A stretch of 64,000 nucleotides of DNA, taken from Aerococcus sanguinicola (GTDB taxonomy: Bacteria; Bacillota; Bacilli; Lactobacillales; Aerococcaceae). The position numbers and the translations under genes are program-made. The notes beneath the pieces were generated by a model. That model did no database searches and had not been told where the DNA came from. It worked only from the letters and a program-made list of their open reading frames with translations. This document shows, piece by piece, positions 22,302 to 30,576 of this stretch (position 1 is the stretch's first letter; each line of letters starts with the position of its first letter). The stretch lies in NCBI RefSeq assembly GCF_001543145.1, contig NZ_CP014160.1, positions 1 to 64,000 of the forward strand. Direction: 5' to 3'.

Positions 22302-22364
22302 AAAAAGACGCTCAGCTTTGGTCAGAGATAACAAGTCATCCTATCTGTGATTAAGCTGAGCGTC
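22302..22364 (-). terminator. Leader terminator in front of pabA (attenuator candidate)
   Basis: GACGCTCAGCTT (22307-22318) and AAGCTGAGCGTC (22353-22364) form a 12-bp stem, followed on the minus strand by TTTTTA. It lies downstream of a likely promoter (extended -10 TGCTATAAT at 22393-22398) and about 90 nt before pabA, so transcripts could stop before the operon. What would control it is not visible. Confidence 0.65.
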
Positions 22365-22547
22365 CTTTTCCCATCGCTTTTTATTTTTAATCATTATAGC
22401 ATGCTAGGCGTATGGTAACCATTTCCTTTCGATTTATCTATTATTGGTCCCATTATGAAATCTTCTAGTCTTTTCCCTTCATCATTTCCACGAAAAATGT
22501 TAAAATAAGTATGTGAAATAATTAACATATAACAAGGAGGATTTCAT

Positions 22548-23642
22548 ATGAATCGAGTATTTGCGAGCCCATCTCGTTACGTTCAAGGAAAAGGTGCCCT
22601 GAAATCAGGAATTGACTACATTAAAGCCTTAACTAAGCGTCCTCTCCTACTCTGCGATGATACAGTTTGGGAAATTGTCGGGGAATCATTCCATCACTTC
22701 CTCAATGACCAAGGTTTGGAGGTGGAGCATGTGGCCTTCAACGGCGAAGCCTCAGTCAACGAAATTGACCGTGTCTCAGAAATCGTCACAGAAAAAGCCT
22801 GCGACGCTGTGATTGGCCTCGGAGGGGGTAAAACTATCGATTCAGCCAAGGCGATTGGAGATAACTCAAACATTGCTGTTATCGTCGTCCCTACCCTAGC
22901 TTCTAGCGATGCGCCAACCTCTGCTCTTTCAGTTATTTACAGTGATGAGGGGGTCTTTGAAGGCTACCGCTTCTATGATAAGAACCCTGACCTCGTCTTA
23001 GTAGATAGCAGCGTTGTCGTCCAAGCTCCTGCTCGCCTCTTTGCGGCCGGAATCGGCGATGCCATGGCGACCTGTGTGGAAGGTTTATCTGTTATTAAAG
23101 CCCAAGGTAAGACCATGGCAGGCGGAAAAGCTAGCTTAGCGGGCCAGGCCATCGCCGAAAAATGCCAGGAAACGCTCTTTGAATACGGTGAACTTGCCCT
23201 AGCTGCCGTTAAGGAACAGCGCGTCACCCCAGCTGTGGAAGCCGTTATTGAAGCCAACACTTTGCTCAGTGGCTTAGGCTTTGAGAGTTGTGGTTTAGCA
23301 GCTGCCCATGCGATCCATAATGGCTTTACTGCTCTCAGCGGTGATATCCACCACATGCAACACGGCGAAAAAGTCGTCTATGGCACCCTCACCCAACTCT
23401 TCCTTGAAAAGGCAGACAAGGCCATCATCGACCGCTTCATCCACTTCTACCAAGCAGTCGGTCTTCCGACCACACTTGCCGAACTCAAACTTGACCAAAC
23501 ATCCTATGAAGACCTGGTTAAAGTCGGTGAACTCGCCCTCCAAGACGGCGAAACCATCCATGAAATGGTCGGCGATTTCAGTCCAGAAGATATCGCAGAT
23601 GCCCTCCTTGCCGTGGATGCCTATGTCAATAGTTTAAAATAA
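22548..23642 (+). CDS. gldA: Glycerol dehydrogenase
   Basis: 364-aa iron/zinc-type dehydrogenase oxidising glycerol to dihydroxyacetone with NAD. IGLGGGKTIDSAKAI binds NAD; metal ligands are in IGDAMATCVE, AAAHAIHNGF and HMQHGEKVVYG. The site AAGGAGG precedes the ATG. It is a single gene with its own promoter region and a terminator at 23663. Confidence 0.93.
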   Translation: MNRVFASPSRYVQGKGALKSGIDYIKALTKRPLLLCDDTVWEIVGESFHHFLNDQGLEVEHVAFNGEASVNEIDRVSEIVTEKACDAVIGLGGGKTIDSAKAIGDNSNIAVIVVPTLASSDAPTSALSVIYSDEGVFEGYRFYDKNPDLVLVDSSVVVQAPARLFAAGIGDAMATCVEGLSVIKAQGKTMAGGKASLAGQAIAEKCQETLFEYGELALAAVKEQRVTPAVEAVIEANTLLSGLGFESCGLAAAHAIHNGFTALSGDIHHMQHGEKVVYGTLTQLFLEKADKAIIDRFIHFYQAVGLPTTLAELKLDQTSYEDLVKVGELALQDGETIHEMVGDFSPEDIADALLAVDAYVNSLK

Positions 23643-23662
23643 AACAATCGATTGCTCATTCA

Positions 23663-23691
23663 GCCTCTTACTTGCCGGTAAGGGGCTTTTT
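23663..23691 (+). terminator. gldA terminator
   Basis: GCCTCTTAC and GTAAGGGGC, followed by TTTTT. Confidence 0.8.
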
Positions 23692-23776
23692 CATCGTCTG
23701 AATGAAAGTCTACCGTTCAAAAAAGACTGGTCCCAAAAAGACCAGTCTACAATTTCTCTAATATCAATCAGGATAA

Positions 23777-25532
23777 ATCCTAAATTCCCCCAAAATTATA
23801 CAACAGCTTATTACTCACAGATACTTCGAATGAAACCTTCTGCCTCTATGTCAAACAGCTCTAAAATATCTTTTTGTTTCCGATTTAAGCAATTAGCTCT
23901 CACTTGACCATCGCTTCTTTCAATGCGATAAATCTTATCTAGCTCTATCACTAAAGATTTAAAGGTTCTTACTGGAAGAAGTTCGCATGTTTGAAACATA
24001 CGATAAATGTGCGCGAGTATAATTTCGGCAATAAAGCCAATGAAAAACTTAGCTTCAGTCGATTGCTGATGATGGGTCTTCAGTCGATAGAATTCCAGTT
24101 GATTCTTCATACTATCGTAGTGACTTTCAACTACGTCCCGACGCCGATACATCTTCAAAGCCTCTTCAGCGTCTAAGTCAGCCACATTAGTTAGTAATCC
24201 AAATAGACCACAGAGTTTAAAGGCTTCATTCACAGATTCTTCTTTGCGCTCATAACCGGTGATATATTTTTCATCACTGACCTTTACCTCAAAGTAAGGG
24301 TCTTTTTTCTTGCGCATCTTTTTGTGAACTTGCGCTTGAAGCGTCTCTTCTCTCTGGTTTAGTTCACTATCTAAACTCACAATATCTACCCCTCGTTTAT
24401 CCATATCTAGGTAGATACTTCCTGTCAGTTCCCAGTCATTAATCGTAAGAGGGCCTTGAGTACCAAAACAATGAAGGTCCCCCATGTAATGAGCGAATTG
24501 CTCAACCTCTTGACCATATTCTAGTAACCAACTTCGATATAGTTTCTGCGACTGTGGAAACGCCATTAAAAAGGGAATGTCATGAGCCATCATGAAGTTA
24601 ATGTTATCTGAAGTCAGAAAGCCTTTATCCATCACGATAGTTACAAGCTTAACTTCTAATTTTTCGGCTAACTGAATCATATCGACAAGGTGCGTCTTGT
24701 CAGGAATGTTCCCATCATAAAGTTCGTAAAATATAGGTAATTGCGCACTTTGAGAATAAAAGACACCAACGTTCACCTGCGGAAGATTCTCATGGTCTCG
24801 ATTATATCCTCTTCCTGCTAATTCGATATCCTGACCATAAGTCGAAATACTGGTCACATCATAGGCCACATAGTCTCCTTCTCGAACGGTAGCTTGACGC
24901 CATAAGTCAAAAAAGCTCCAACGTTTACCTTTCTCAATGAGAGCGTAAAGCTTCCCTAGCTTTTTCTCTGATGGTGAACATAGATGAGGGTTGTAATGGG
25001 TTTCGTAGTAGTCATCCAGATACGTCATGGTGTTTCCTTGCGCCAACATATAGTAGGCTAGGCTTAAAATTTCTTCTCCCGCATCTTCAAAAACTTGACA
25101 GAGTATGCTATCCAGTGATAAATGTTTACTTAACTCTCTAAGGAAGCAAGTGAAGCCTGCTCGTTTGAAGGAGCTTTCTTCTGGTTCTGATGGTTGAGAA
25201 CTAGTAAATAATTCAAAATAATTTTGATTAGGGAAGAATGTCGTTGGGTCTTCTTCATTGAGTTTACCAATAGCCACATCTTTATGGGTCCGCGTTCCGT
25301 TTTTGGTGACATAGTAGGATTGAACGTAATACACATATCGATAATTACCACTTTTTTTGATGGATACCCGTTTTTCTGGAAGGGGAATGGCAGATTTTTT
25401 CTTCATAGTTGAACACCTTCTTGTTGTTTATATTATACAACGAGAGAGAAAAACAATAGGATAAAGATGATAATATCAATCTTTATCCCATTATTTAATG
25501 AACTGTTGTATATTTCTGGGGGAATTTAGGAT
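23777..25532 (-). mobile_element. IS1634-like (IS4 superfamily) insertion sequence
   Basis: Terminal inverted repeats of about 28 bp with mismatches: ATCCTAAATTCCCCCA at 23777 and its inverse ending ATTTAGGAT at about 25532, both followed inward by TATACAACAG. One transposase gene fills it. A clear target duplication is not evident, in keeping with a second IS end at 27873-28048 and later rearrangement. Confidence 0.85.
23811..25406 (-). CDS. IS1634-family transposase
   Basis: 531 aa, full length. DDE elements are likely in YVAYDVTSIS, TIVMDKGF and the C-terminal YRRRDVVESHYDSMK. The family moves IS elements by cut-and-paste. Nothing suggests it is broken. A fragment of its 5' end survives at 27.9 kb in the same orientation. 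Confidence 0.9.
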   Translation of the reverse strand: MKKKSAIPLPEKRVSIKKSGNYRYVYYVQSYYVTKNGTRTHKDVAIGKLNEEDPTTFFPNQNYFELFTSSQPSEPEESSFKRAGFTCFLRELSKHLSLDSILCQVFEDAGEEILSLAYYMLAQGNTMTYLDDYYETHYNPHLCSPSEKKLGKLYALIEKGKRWSFFDLWRQATVREGDYVAYDVTSISTYGQDIELAGRGYNRDHENLPQVNVGVFYSQSAQLPIFYELYDGNIPDKTHLVDMIQLAEKLEVKLVTIVMDKGFLTSDNINFMMAHDIPFLMAFPQSQKLYRSWLLEYGQEVEQFAHYMGDLHCFGTQGPLTINDWELTGSIYLDMDKRGVDIVSLDSELNQREETLQAQVHKKMRKKKDPYFEVKVSDEKYITGYERKEESVNEAFKLCGLFGLLTNVADLDAEEALKMYRRRDVVESHYDSMKNQLEFYRLKTHHQQSTEAKFFIGFIAEIILAHIYRMFQTCELLPVRTFKSLVIELDKIYRIERSDGQVRANCLNRKQKDILELFDIEAEGFIRSICE

Positions 25533-25559
25533 GGGAAAGAGGAAATAAGGCAACAAATG

Positions 25560-26096
25560 TTATTGTATGTATGCACTAACTCCTTTTGAATATAAATCGT
25601 GTATCAATGAAAACAATTTTTCAGAGGGTAAATCTTTTTCTCTGTTCAGCCATAAATGAAAGAGCGTTAATGATGTAGAGATGTGAAATTCTAACAAATA
25701 TGGCATGATAGAAGTGTCTGAAATCATTTCAGTATAAACTTCTTTGATGTTAAATTCTTCTTTTATCTTCTCCAAAAACCGTATATTTCCATACTTACCT
25801 AATAATGCTTTTACTTCTAATTCTTTTGCTTCAAAAAGCTCATAAATGTGTTGAGGAGTATTTATATTTCGCTTTTCTAAGGATTGTCTAACATAGGTCA
25901 ACAAATCGTTTTCTACATATTCCAGCAACTCATATATATCTTCAAAGTAATGATAAAAAGTGCTTCGGTTGTATCCTGCTAATTTTGTGAGTTTTTGAAT
26001 TGAGATTTTTTCAATCGGCATTTTCGCATATAGTTCACAAAATACATCAACAAATCTTTGCCTTGTTTTATCTGTTATTTCTGGTTGTTTGTTCAT
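25560..26096 (-). CDS. TetR/AcrR-family regulator
   Basis: 178 aa from ATG 26096 (MNKQPEITDKTRQRFVDVFC) behind GAAAGGGA; a longer frame is ignored. The N-terminal HTH includes ISIQKLTKLAGYNRSTFYHYF. The rest is a ligand-binding helical domain. It is divergent from the oxidoreductase at 26230 and probably represses it from the palindrome at 26173. Confidence 0.85.
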   Translation of the reverse strand: MNKQPEITDKTRQRFVDVFCELYAKMPIEKISIQKLTKLAGYNRSTFYHYFEDIYELLEYVENDLLTYVRQSLEKRNINTPQHIYELFEAKELEVKALLGKYGNIRFLEKIKEEFNIKEVYTEMISDTSIMPYLLEFHISTSLTLFHLWLNREKDLPSEKLFSLIHDLYSKGVSAYIQ

Positions 26097-26172
26097 ATTT
26101 TCCCTTTCTGGTATCATGCAACAGATTTTCAAAATCTGTTTATTGATAGCTCTAATAATAAAAGATACAATT

Positions 26173-26197
26173 ATTATACAACATGATGTTGCATAAT
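26173..26197. promoter_or_regulatory. TetR operator candidate
   Basis: ATTATACAACAT and ATGTTGCATAAT flank one central G, giving a 25-bp palindrome with one mismatched pair between the divergent regulator and oxidoreductase genes. A second palindrome, CAGATTTTCAAAATCTG, lies near 26121-26137 in the regulator's leader. Confidence 0.8.
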
Positions 26198-26229
26198 AAA
26201 ACAGCAACTTCGTAGAAAGAAGTAAACAT

Positions 26230-27204
26230 ATGAAAGCAATGATTTATACTAAAACAGGCGATTTAGATGTGTTAAAAATACAAGATATTCCAAAGCCTGT
26301 CCCAAATGACAATCAAGTTTTGATTGAAGTGAAAGCATCTGCGTTAAGTATAACTGATTATGAAAGATTTAAAACACTAACCTCGAATGTCCCATTTTCT
26401 ACCAAAATGACATCTTTTGTTATGGGATTTATAGGTTCTCCGATAGGTGCTGAAATTTCTGGTATTGTCGTTGAAACAGGTAAAAATATTACTCATGTAA
26501 AAGTTGGAGATTGTGTGTACGGAAAAACAGCGGGAACATTTCCAAAAGGTGGTTTTGCCGAGTATGCTCTTATGGATAAAGAACGTGTTTTTCAAAAGCC
26601 CGAGAACCTTTCTTTTGAGCAAGCGTCCGCCATTTCTATATCTTTTGAAACCGCATTAGGTGCACTACGAAAAGGAAAGGTGGAAGCTGGAAAACAGGTA
26701 ATGATTTATGGAGCTTCGGGTGGCGTTGGACTATATGCTGTTCAATTAGCAAAAGCTATGGAAGCAAACGTTACAGGCGTGTGCAGTACAAGAAATATGG
26801 AACTCGCAAAACAAATGGGCTGTAATGATGTTATAGACTATAAAAAAGAAGATTTTACCAAAGTAGGCAAAAAATTTGATGCTATTATTGGAATAAACGG
26901 GTGTAACCCTATGAAAGTTTATAAACAGCTTTTAAAGCCAAATGGTATTTTTGTGGGTGTAGGAGATTTAAAACAGGCGACAAAAGCACTTCTCCATTCG
27001 TTTGTTTCAAAAAATTTTTCTTATTTTGCGCTACCAATGAACCCACAAAAAGATTATCTTCCTTATGCAAAGGAACTTTCAGAAACGGGAAAGTTGATAC
27101 CTTATATAGATAAGGTTTATTCTGTCAAAGATACAAAAGAAGCTATCCGATATATTATAACTTCTCATGCACAAGGAAAAATTGTTGTTACTATGGACTT
27201 TTAA
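26230..27204 (+). CDS. NAD(P)-dependent MDR oxidoreductase (quinone-reductase-like)
   Basis: 324-aa medium-chain dehydrogenase. N-terminal GroES-like fold; GASGGVGLYAVQLAKA is the cofactor-binding loop. It lacks the usual catalytic zinc cysteine cluster, so quinone oxidoreductase-type chemistry on reactive electrophiles is likely. The partner regulator and operator suggest inducible detoxification. Base composition is more A/T-rich than nearby core genes, and the pair lies between IS ends, so it was probably acquired. Confidence 0.8.
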   Translation: MKAMIYTKTGDLDVLKIQDIPKPVPNDNQVLIEVKASALSITDYERFKTLTSNVPFSTKMTSFVMGFIGSPIGAEISGIVVETGKNITHVKVGDCVYGKTAGTFPKGGFAEYALMDKERVFQKPENLSFEQASAISISFETALGALRKGKVEAGKQVMIYGASGGVGLYAVQLAKAMEANVTGVCSTRNMELAKQMGCNDVIDYKKEDFTKVGKKFDAIIGINGCNPMKVYKQLLKPNGIFVGVGDLKQATKALLHSFVSKNFSYFALPMNPQKDYLPYAKELSETGKLIPYIDKVYSVKDTKEAIRYIITSHAQGKIVVTMDF

Positions 27205-27223
27205 CTGAATATTTCATTTTTAT

Positions 27224-27261
27224 AAGCTCGTACAGACATAACGTTTTGTACGAGCTTTTTC
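27224..27261 (+). terminator. Terminator after the oxidoreductase
   Basis: AAGCTCGTAC pairs with GTACGAGCTT, followed by a T run. Confidence 0.85.
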
Positions 27262-27350
27262 TTTCTCTTCTTTCCGTATTTCCAAAGGGTGAGGCTGGGA
27301 CAAAAGTTCCGGCCTCTTTTTAAAAAGCGAACATTTTTCAAAAACGTGTT

Positions 27351-27460
27351 CCAAAAGTCAGGCCTGACATCCACTTCACGAACTATGTCCAATCGTTTAC
27401 CAACGATTTCCCATAGTTCGTTCCAGTGGTTCAGGCCTGATCGACTTTTGTCACACTCTC
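27351..27460 (+). repeat. Structured intergenic repeat, copy A
   Basis: CCAAAAGTC...GACTTTTG close a long hairpin that contains TCAGGCCTGA at both shoulders, a fixed CTTCAC (27374-27379), stem arms CGAACTATG/CATAGTTCG and AATCGT/ACGATT, and TCCAG (27422-27426). It ends TCACACTCT. Two relatives lie near 59.2 and 61.8 kb. Confidence 0.75.
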
Positions 27461-27492
27461 ATATTTCAACTTTGCGGAAAGGGGGTGAGATT

Positions 27493-27872
27493 ATGAAACT
27501 ATCTTCTTTTGAGGAAATCATCAGATTACAGTTTAATGCTTATATGATGATAACGATAAAAGGTATTGTCCGTTATCGCAAAAAAACGTGCAAAGCGTTT
27601 GGAGCATGAAACACTGTTTTGTGAAATTCCAGAAATAAAGCAGAATAACCAAAGTAATTATGATAGCTATTCCTTTGAATTTTCTGTATTTCAAGTATGG
27701 AATTTCTCAATCAAGGTATCTGATGAAAAACTAGGTACAGCTTTACGCAAGCTATTTGAAAAGCAACGTAACTAGATCTTGTTGTACTATTTTCAAGATA
27801 TGCGGGACAGAGAGATTGCGGAACTTTACCATGTATCACGGTCTTCTGTAAGCTGTACGAGAAACAGAGGAT
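27493..27872 (+). pseudogene. ICE-type sigma-70-like regulator relic
   Basis: GGGGTGAG precedes ATG 27493 (MKLSSFEEIIRLQFNAYM). One frame gives the start, another RAKRLEHETLFCEIPEIK, and after an in-frame TAG comes ILLYYFQDMRDREIAELYHV. Together they spell the sigma-70-like protein of Tn916/Tn1549-type elements, broken by a frameshift and a stop and cut off by the IS fragment. It points to an integrative element as the source of this segment. Confidence 0.75.
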
Positions 27873-28048
27873 TGATGGATACCCGTTTTTCTGGAAGGGA
27901 ATGGCAGATTTTTCTTCATAGATGAATACCCTCTCGTTGTGTATATTATACAACAAAAAAAAGAGAAAACAATAGGATAAAGATGATAATATCAACCTTT
28001 ATCCCATTATTTGATGAACTGTTGTATATTTCTGGGGGAATTCAGGAT
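27873..28048 (-). mobile_element. IS1634-like right-end fragment
   Basis: About 175 bp nearly identical to 25358-25532: the first codons of the transposase (with single-base losses) plus the inverted-repeat end TTCCCCCAG...ATATACAACAG. It has the same orientation as the complete IS. Its outer end runs into mazF and supplies that gene's last codons. Confidence 0.85.
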
Positions 28049-28370
28049 CAATATGGGCCATAATGGTATCCAGGACATCCTGGTGCAAGTCCTCAACCAA
28101 ATGATCGACCACGCGTCCATTGCGGTTGTCATAATCGAGACAGCGGATTTGGACCGTGTCGATGATTCCCTGGACCGCATTTTTCTCGGTTTTTAGCTTC
28201 AGGTCCATGGGATACTTGGCGGGCCGCTCGGTGATCGGCATGGCCCAGACAAAGCCGGCACTCTCCGTCATCATTTCATTGTTGACAATTAGAACCGGCC
28301 GCGTCTTGCCTTTTTCATGGCCTCTGGCGGGATCGAGGTCAATCACCGCAATATCGAATTGTTTTACCAT
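27999..28370 (-). CDS. mazF: MazF/PemK-type endoribonuclease toxin with IS-derived C-terminus
   Basis: 123 aa. The PemK/MazF fold is clear (FDIAVIDLDPARGHEKGKTR, PVLIVNN, then QIRCLDYDNRN). The last residues (about PEFPQKYTTVHQIMG) are read from the inverted repeat of the adjacent IS fragment, so the native 3' end was lost or replaced. The catalytic Arg and Thr regions are retained and the toxin may still work. It overlaps mazE by 7 nt. Confidence 0.85.
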   Translation of the reverse strand: MVKQFDIAVIDLDPARGHEKGKTRPVLIVNNEMMTESAGFVWAMPITERPAKYPMDLKLKTEKNAVQGIIDTVQIRCLDYDNRNGRVVDHLVEDLHQDVLDTIMAHIDPEFPQKYTTVHQIMG

Positions 28371-28615
28371 TCTTCACCTGCAGTTTCCCCGTAATCGATC
28401 AGGCCTTCCTCATAAGTCCCCCCAGCCTGATAAAAGGCGCGAATTTTTTCTTTGAGGGGGCTTTTTTTCTTGGTCACTAAAATCGATTCCTTCTCAATGG
28501 TTAAATTAACCCGGTCGCCCACTTCTAAATCTGACAGGTCTAAGGCCCGCTGACTCAAAGGAATCGCTTGACGGTCCCCCTTCTGAATCACTTGCGAAGA
28601 TAATTGCTTCACCAC
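28364..28615 (-). CDS. mazE: MazE-type antitoxin
   Basis: 83 aa. An AbrB-like swapped-hairpin N-terminus (QVIQKGDRQAIPLSQRALDL, then VGDRVNLTIE) binds DNA and the acidic C-terminus (YEEGLIDYGETAGEEW) should neutralise MazF. It is the first gene of the pair, as usual. Confidence 0.85.
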   Translation of the reverse strand: MVKQLSSQVIQKGDRQAIPLSQRALDLSDLEVGDRVNLTIEKESILVTKKKSPLKEKIRAFYQAGGTYEEGLIDYGETAGEEW

Positions 28616-28695
28616 GATCAGCCTCCTCCTTCATTCTTTCATGCAATGCTATGATAACACAGGCTAGGCTGCGTGTCATATGCACCCTGGGTCAC

Positions 28696-29295
28696 TTAAC
28701 GAGTCTTGCCGTGGTAGAGGAAGTATTGGAAGGCATCCTTGTCATCGAAGCTGAAAGGCGCATCAGCCACTAAACCCTTGTAGTCATAGAAACTAACATC
28801 GCAATCGCTATCCGTGTGGAGGATAAAGTCATCCACCCCATGGTCGCGGAAGGCCTCCAAACCTGCCCGCCAGAGCTTGCCACCAATTCCCTTGCCTCGG
28901 GACCGGGCGCTCAGAATAAACAATTGGAGGACGCCTTGATAGGCCTCCTGGTGACCGCGGTCCAGGCAAGCGTTAGCCTCGCGCTCCCGGTCAAGCACCT
29001 CGAGAACGGTCTTATCCTGAATGCCCAATTCTTTCAGATAAGCCTCCCAATCGAGCGGGGCTTGGAGCTTGTCTGCCCCTTGGACATCCCCGATAAAAAT
29101 CCCCAAAGTCTCAGCATCATAGTCCGCCACCAAGGCAAAAGTCCCCATCTCCAAACGCATCTTGGCATCGATATCTGCCAAGCGAGCAGCTAAATCAGGG
29201 TCTTCTGCCGTCACATCAGGATACCAGGTTTCTTGGATCATGGCCTTAACCGCATCAAAATCCGCTGCCTGGTAAGGTCTTATTTCTAATGGCAT
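28696..29295 (-). CDS. GNAT-family N-acetyltransferase
   Basis: 199 aa from ATG 29295 (start MPLEIRPYQAADFDAVKAMI). LFILSARSRGKGIGGKLWRA is the acetyl-CoA loop (RxxGxG/A). The C-terminal HTDSDCDVSFYDYKG fits a GNAT close to the yeast and bacterial small-molecule or protein acetylases. Substrate unknown. Single gene in G/C-rich core-like sequence. Confidence 0.85.
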   Translation of the reverse strand: MPLEIRPYQAADFDAVKAMIQETWYPDVTAEDPDLAARLADIDAKMRLEMGTFALVADYDAETLGIFIGDVQGADKLQAPLDWEAYLKELGIQDKTVLEVLDREREANACLDRGHQEAYQGVLQLFILSARSRGKGIGGKLWRAGLEAFRDHGVDDFILHTDSDCDVSFYDYKGLVADAPFSFDDKDAFQYFLYHGKTR

Positions 29296-29298
29296 CAC

Positions 29299-30039
29299 TT
29301 TTCCTCCTTTATTTATTATGGCTTAAAGATAAATCCTAGTCTAACAGAGGCCATGCTGAAAAACAATTCCTTTGACTTCGCGAGCTGTTGATAAAAGATA
29401 ATGCGCTAATTATTTAAGTTGCATGTTGTCTGTTGTTGATTCTGTATACGCATATAGAACCCTCTGCTTTATCTCATAGAGTGATCCAAATGCATTATTT
29501 ATCATAATCAAAATTCAAATCTAACTCCAAGCCAGACAAATACGACCACGTTGTCGGATTTGGGCAAGAAAATATTGAAAATGGAAAGCTTGTAGCTAAC
29601 TTTCCATCAACTAGGAAAGCTAATTAATGGTAATCCCCCCTTACAAAGGACTAAGTAACTAAATACGAATTAACTAAAGACTAAGTTTACAAATAACGAA
29701 TTTACAAAATGAATTAAATTAAATAATAGGCGCGCGTGCGCGCGAGAAAATCATTCCTCAAATTAAAATCAAATCAACAAGCAGAAGCTATTTTTTGCCA
29801 AAAGCCTGTCAATTCAACATCGAGACCACTTTTCAAAACTGCTAGCTCTAGCCCATGCTCACTTTCGACGCAAATTTGCTCAATAATAAGGCATGCAAAA
29901 AGCGCTCGGGCAGGTTATAGTGGACCTAAGGCTTGTTCATCGCTGCTAGCTCTCTCCTCGACAAAAAACCAAAAAAATTCCGATTTTGTGTAAGAATTGC
30001 CCCTTAGCTGGTGTATTCATAGTGAAAGGAGGACAGGCC
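29299..30039. other. Long intergenic region with relics and repeats
   Basis: No credible intact gene in 740 bp. It holds a CDS scrap (about 29515-29626, plus strand, reading DKYDHVVGFGQENIENGKLV then a stop after STRKAN), two direct repeats of about 30 bp (29645-29705), and an alternating CG run (29729-29744). The last 50 bp carry the promoter region and GAAAGGAGG of the sigma gene. Confidence 0.5.
29645..29705 (+). repeat. Two approximate 30-bp direct repeats
   Basis: ACTAAGT...ACGAATT occurs twice with a period of 30-31 bp, with a partial third unit downstream. Iteron-like, but no rep gene is nearby. Confidence 0.5.
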
Positions 30040-30576
30040 ATGTTAAATGATTTTTGGACTATCCAGCAGATTAAACACCGCAGAGAAAGCGGTATTCGCG
30101 CTGTCATTGACCAGTACGGCGGGCTTTTGATGGCGATCATCAAGCGCCATGCCCAGGGTTATGAGGCCTATCACGAGGAATGTTTTAACGATACCCTCTT
30201 AGCGATTTGGGACCATATTGCAGCCTATGACGCCAAGAAATCGTCTTTCAAGAACTGGATTGGCGCCATCGCCCGCTACAAGGCCTTGAACCTAGTCCGT
30301 GATAACCGGCGCCTTGCCCAGCAGGAGACCTATGATGACCACTATGAATCTGGGGATAGGCAAATCCTCGACCAGCTGATTCTCAGAGAGGACCTCGAAC
30401 ATTTGATTTCGACCCTTTCTGAAGAGGACCAAGCCATCTTCCTAGCCCTCTTCTACGAGGGGCAAGACGTCAAAGAAGTGGCCCAGGCCCACCAGCTGAG
30501 CCCCAACGCCCTCTACCAGCGCATCCACCGCGGCCGCGAAAAATTAAAAGGAGAGAGAAACCATGACCAAGTCTAA
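30040..30576 (+). CDS. ECF-type RNA polymerase sigma factor
   Basis: 178 aa from ATG 30040 (GAAAGGAGG upstream; a longer frame to 29986 has no such site). Region 2 shows ECFNDTLLAIWDHIAAYDAK and SFKNWIGAIARYKALNLVRD; region 4 shows FYEGQDVKEVAQAHQLSPNA then LYQRIHRGREKLK. It probably drives its own promoter: TGTAAG and TGTATT-like elements lie near 29989-30021. It overlaps the anti-sigma gene. Confidence 0.88.
   Translation: MLNDFWTIQQIKHRRESGIRAVIDQYGGLLMAIIKRHAQGYEAYHEECFNDTLLAIWDHIAAYDAKKSSFKNWIGAIARYKALNLVRDNRRLAQQETYDDHYESGDRQILDQLILREDLEHLISTLSEEDQAIFLALFYEGQDVKEVAQAHQLSPNALYQRIHRGREKLKGERNHDQV

Noticed and set aside
23295..23561. Overlapping minus-strand ORFs within gldA and other G/C-rich genes
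   Set aside because: Shadows of real coding frames, without ribosome binding sites or domains.
27566..27775. 69-aa ORF as a gene
   Set aside because: It is the middle part of the broken ICE sigma-like gene in one frame.
29736..29993. 85-codon plus-strand ORF
   Set aside because: No ribosome binding site, low-complexity Ser/Lys-rich product, and it starts in the CG run; it lies in a relic-rich gap.
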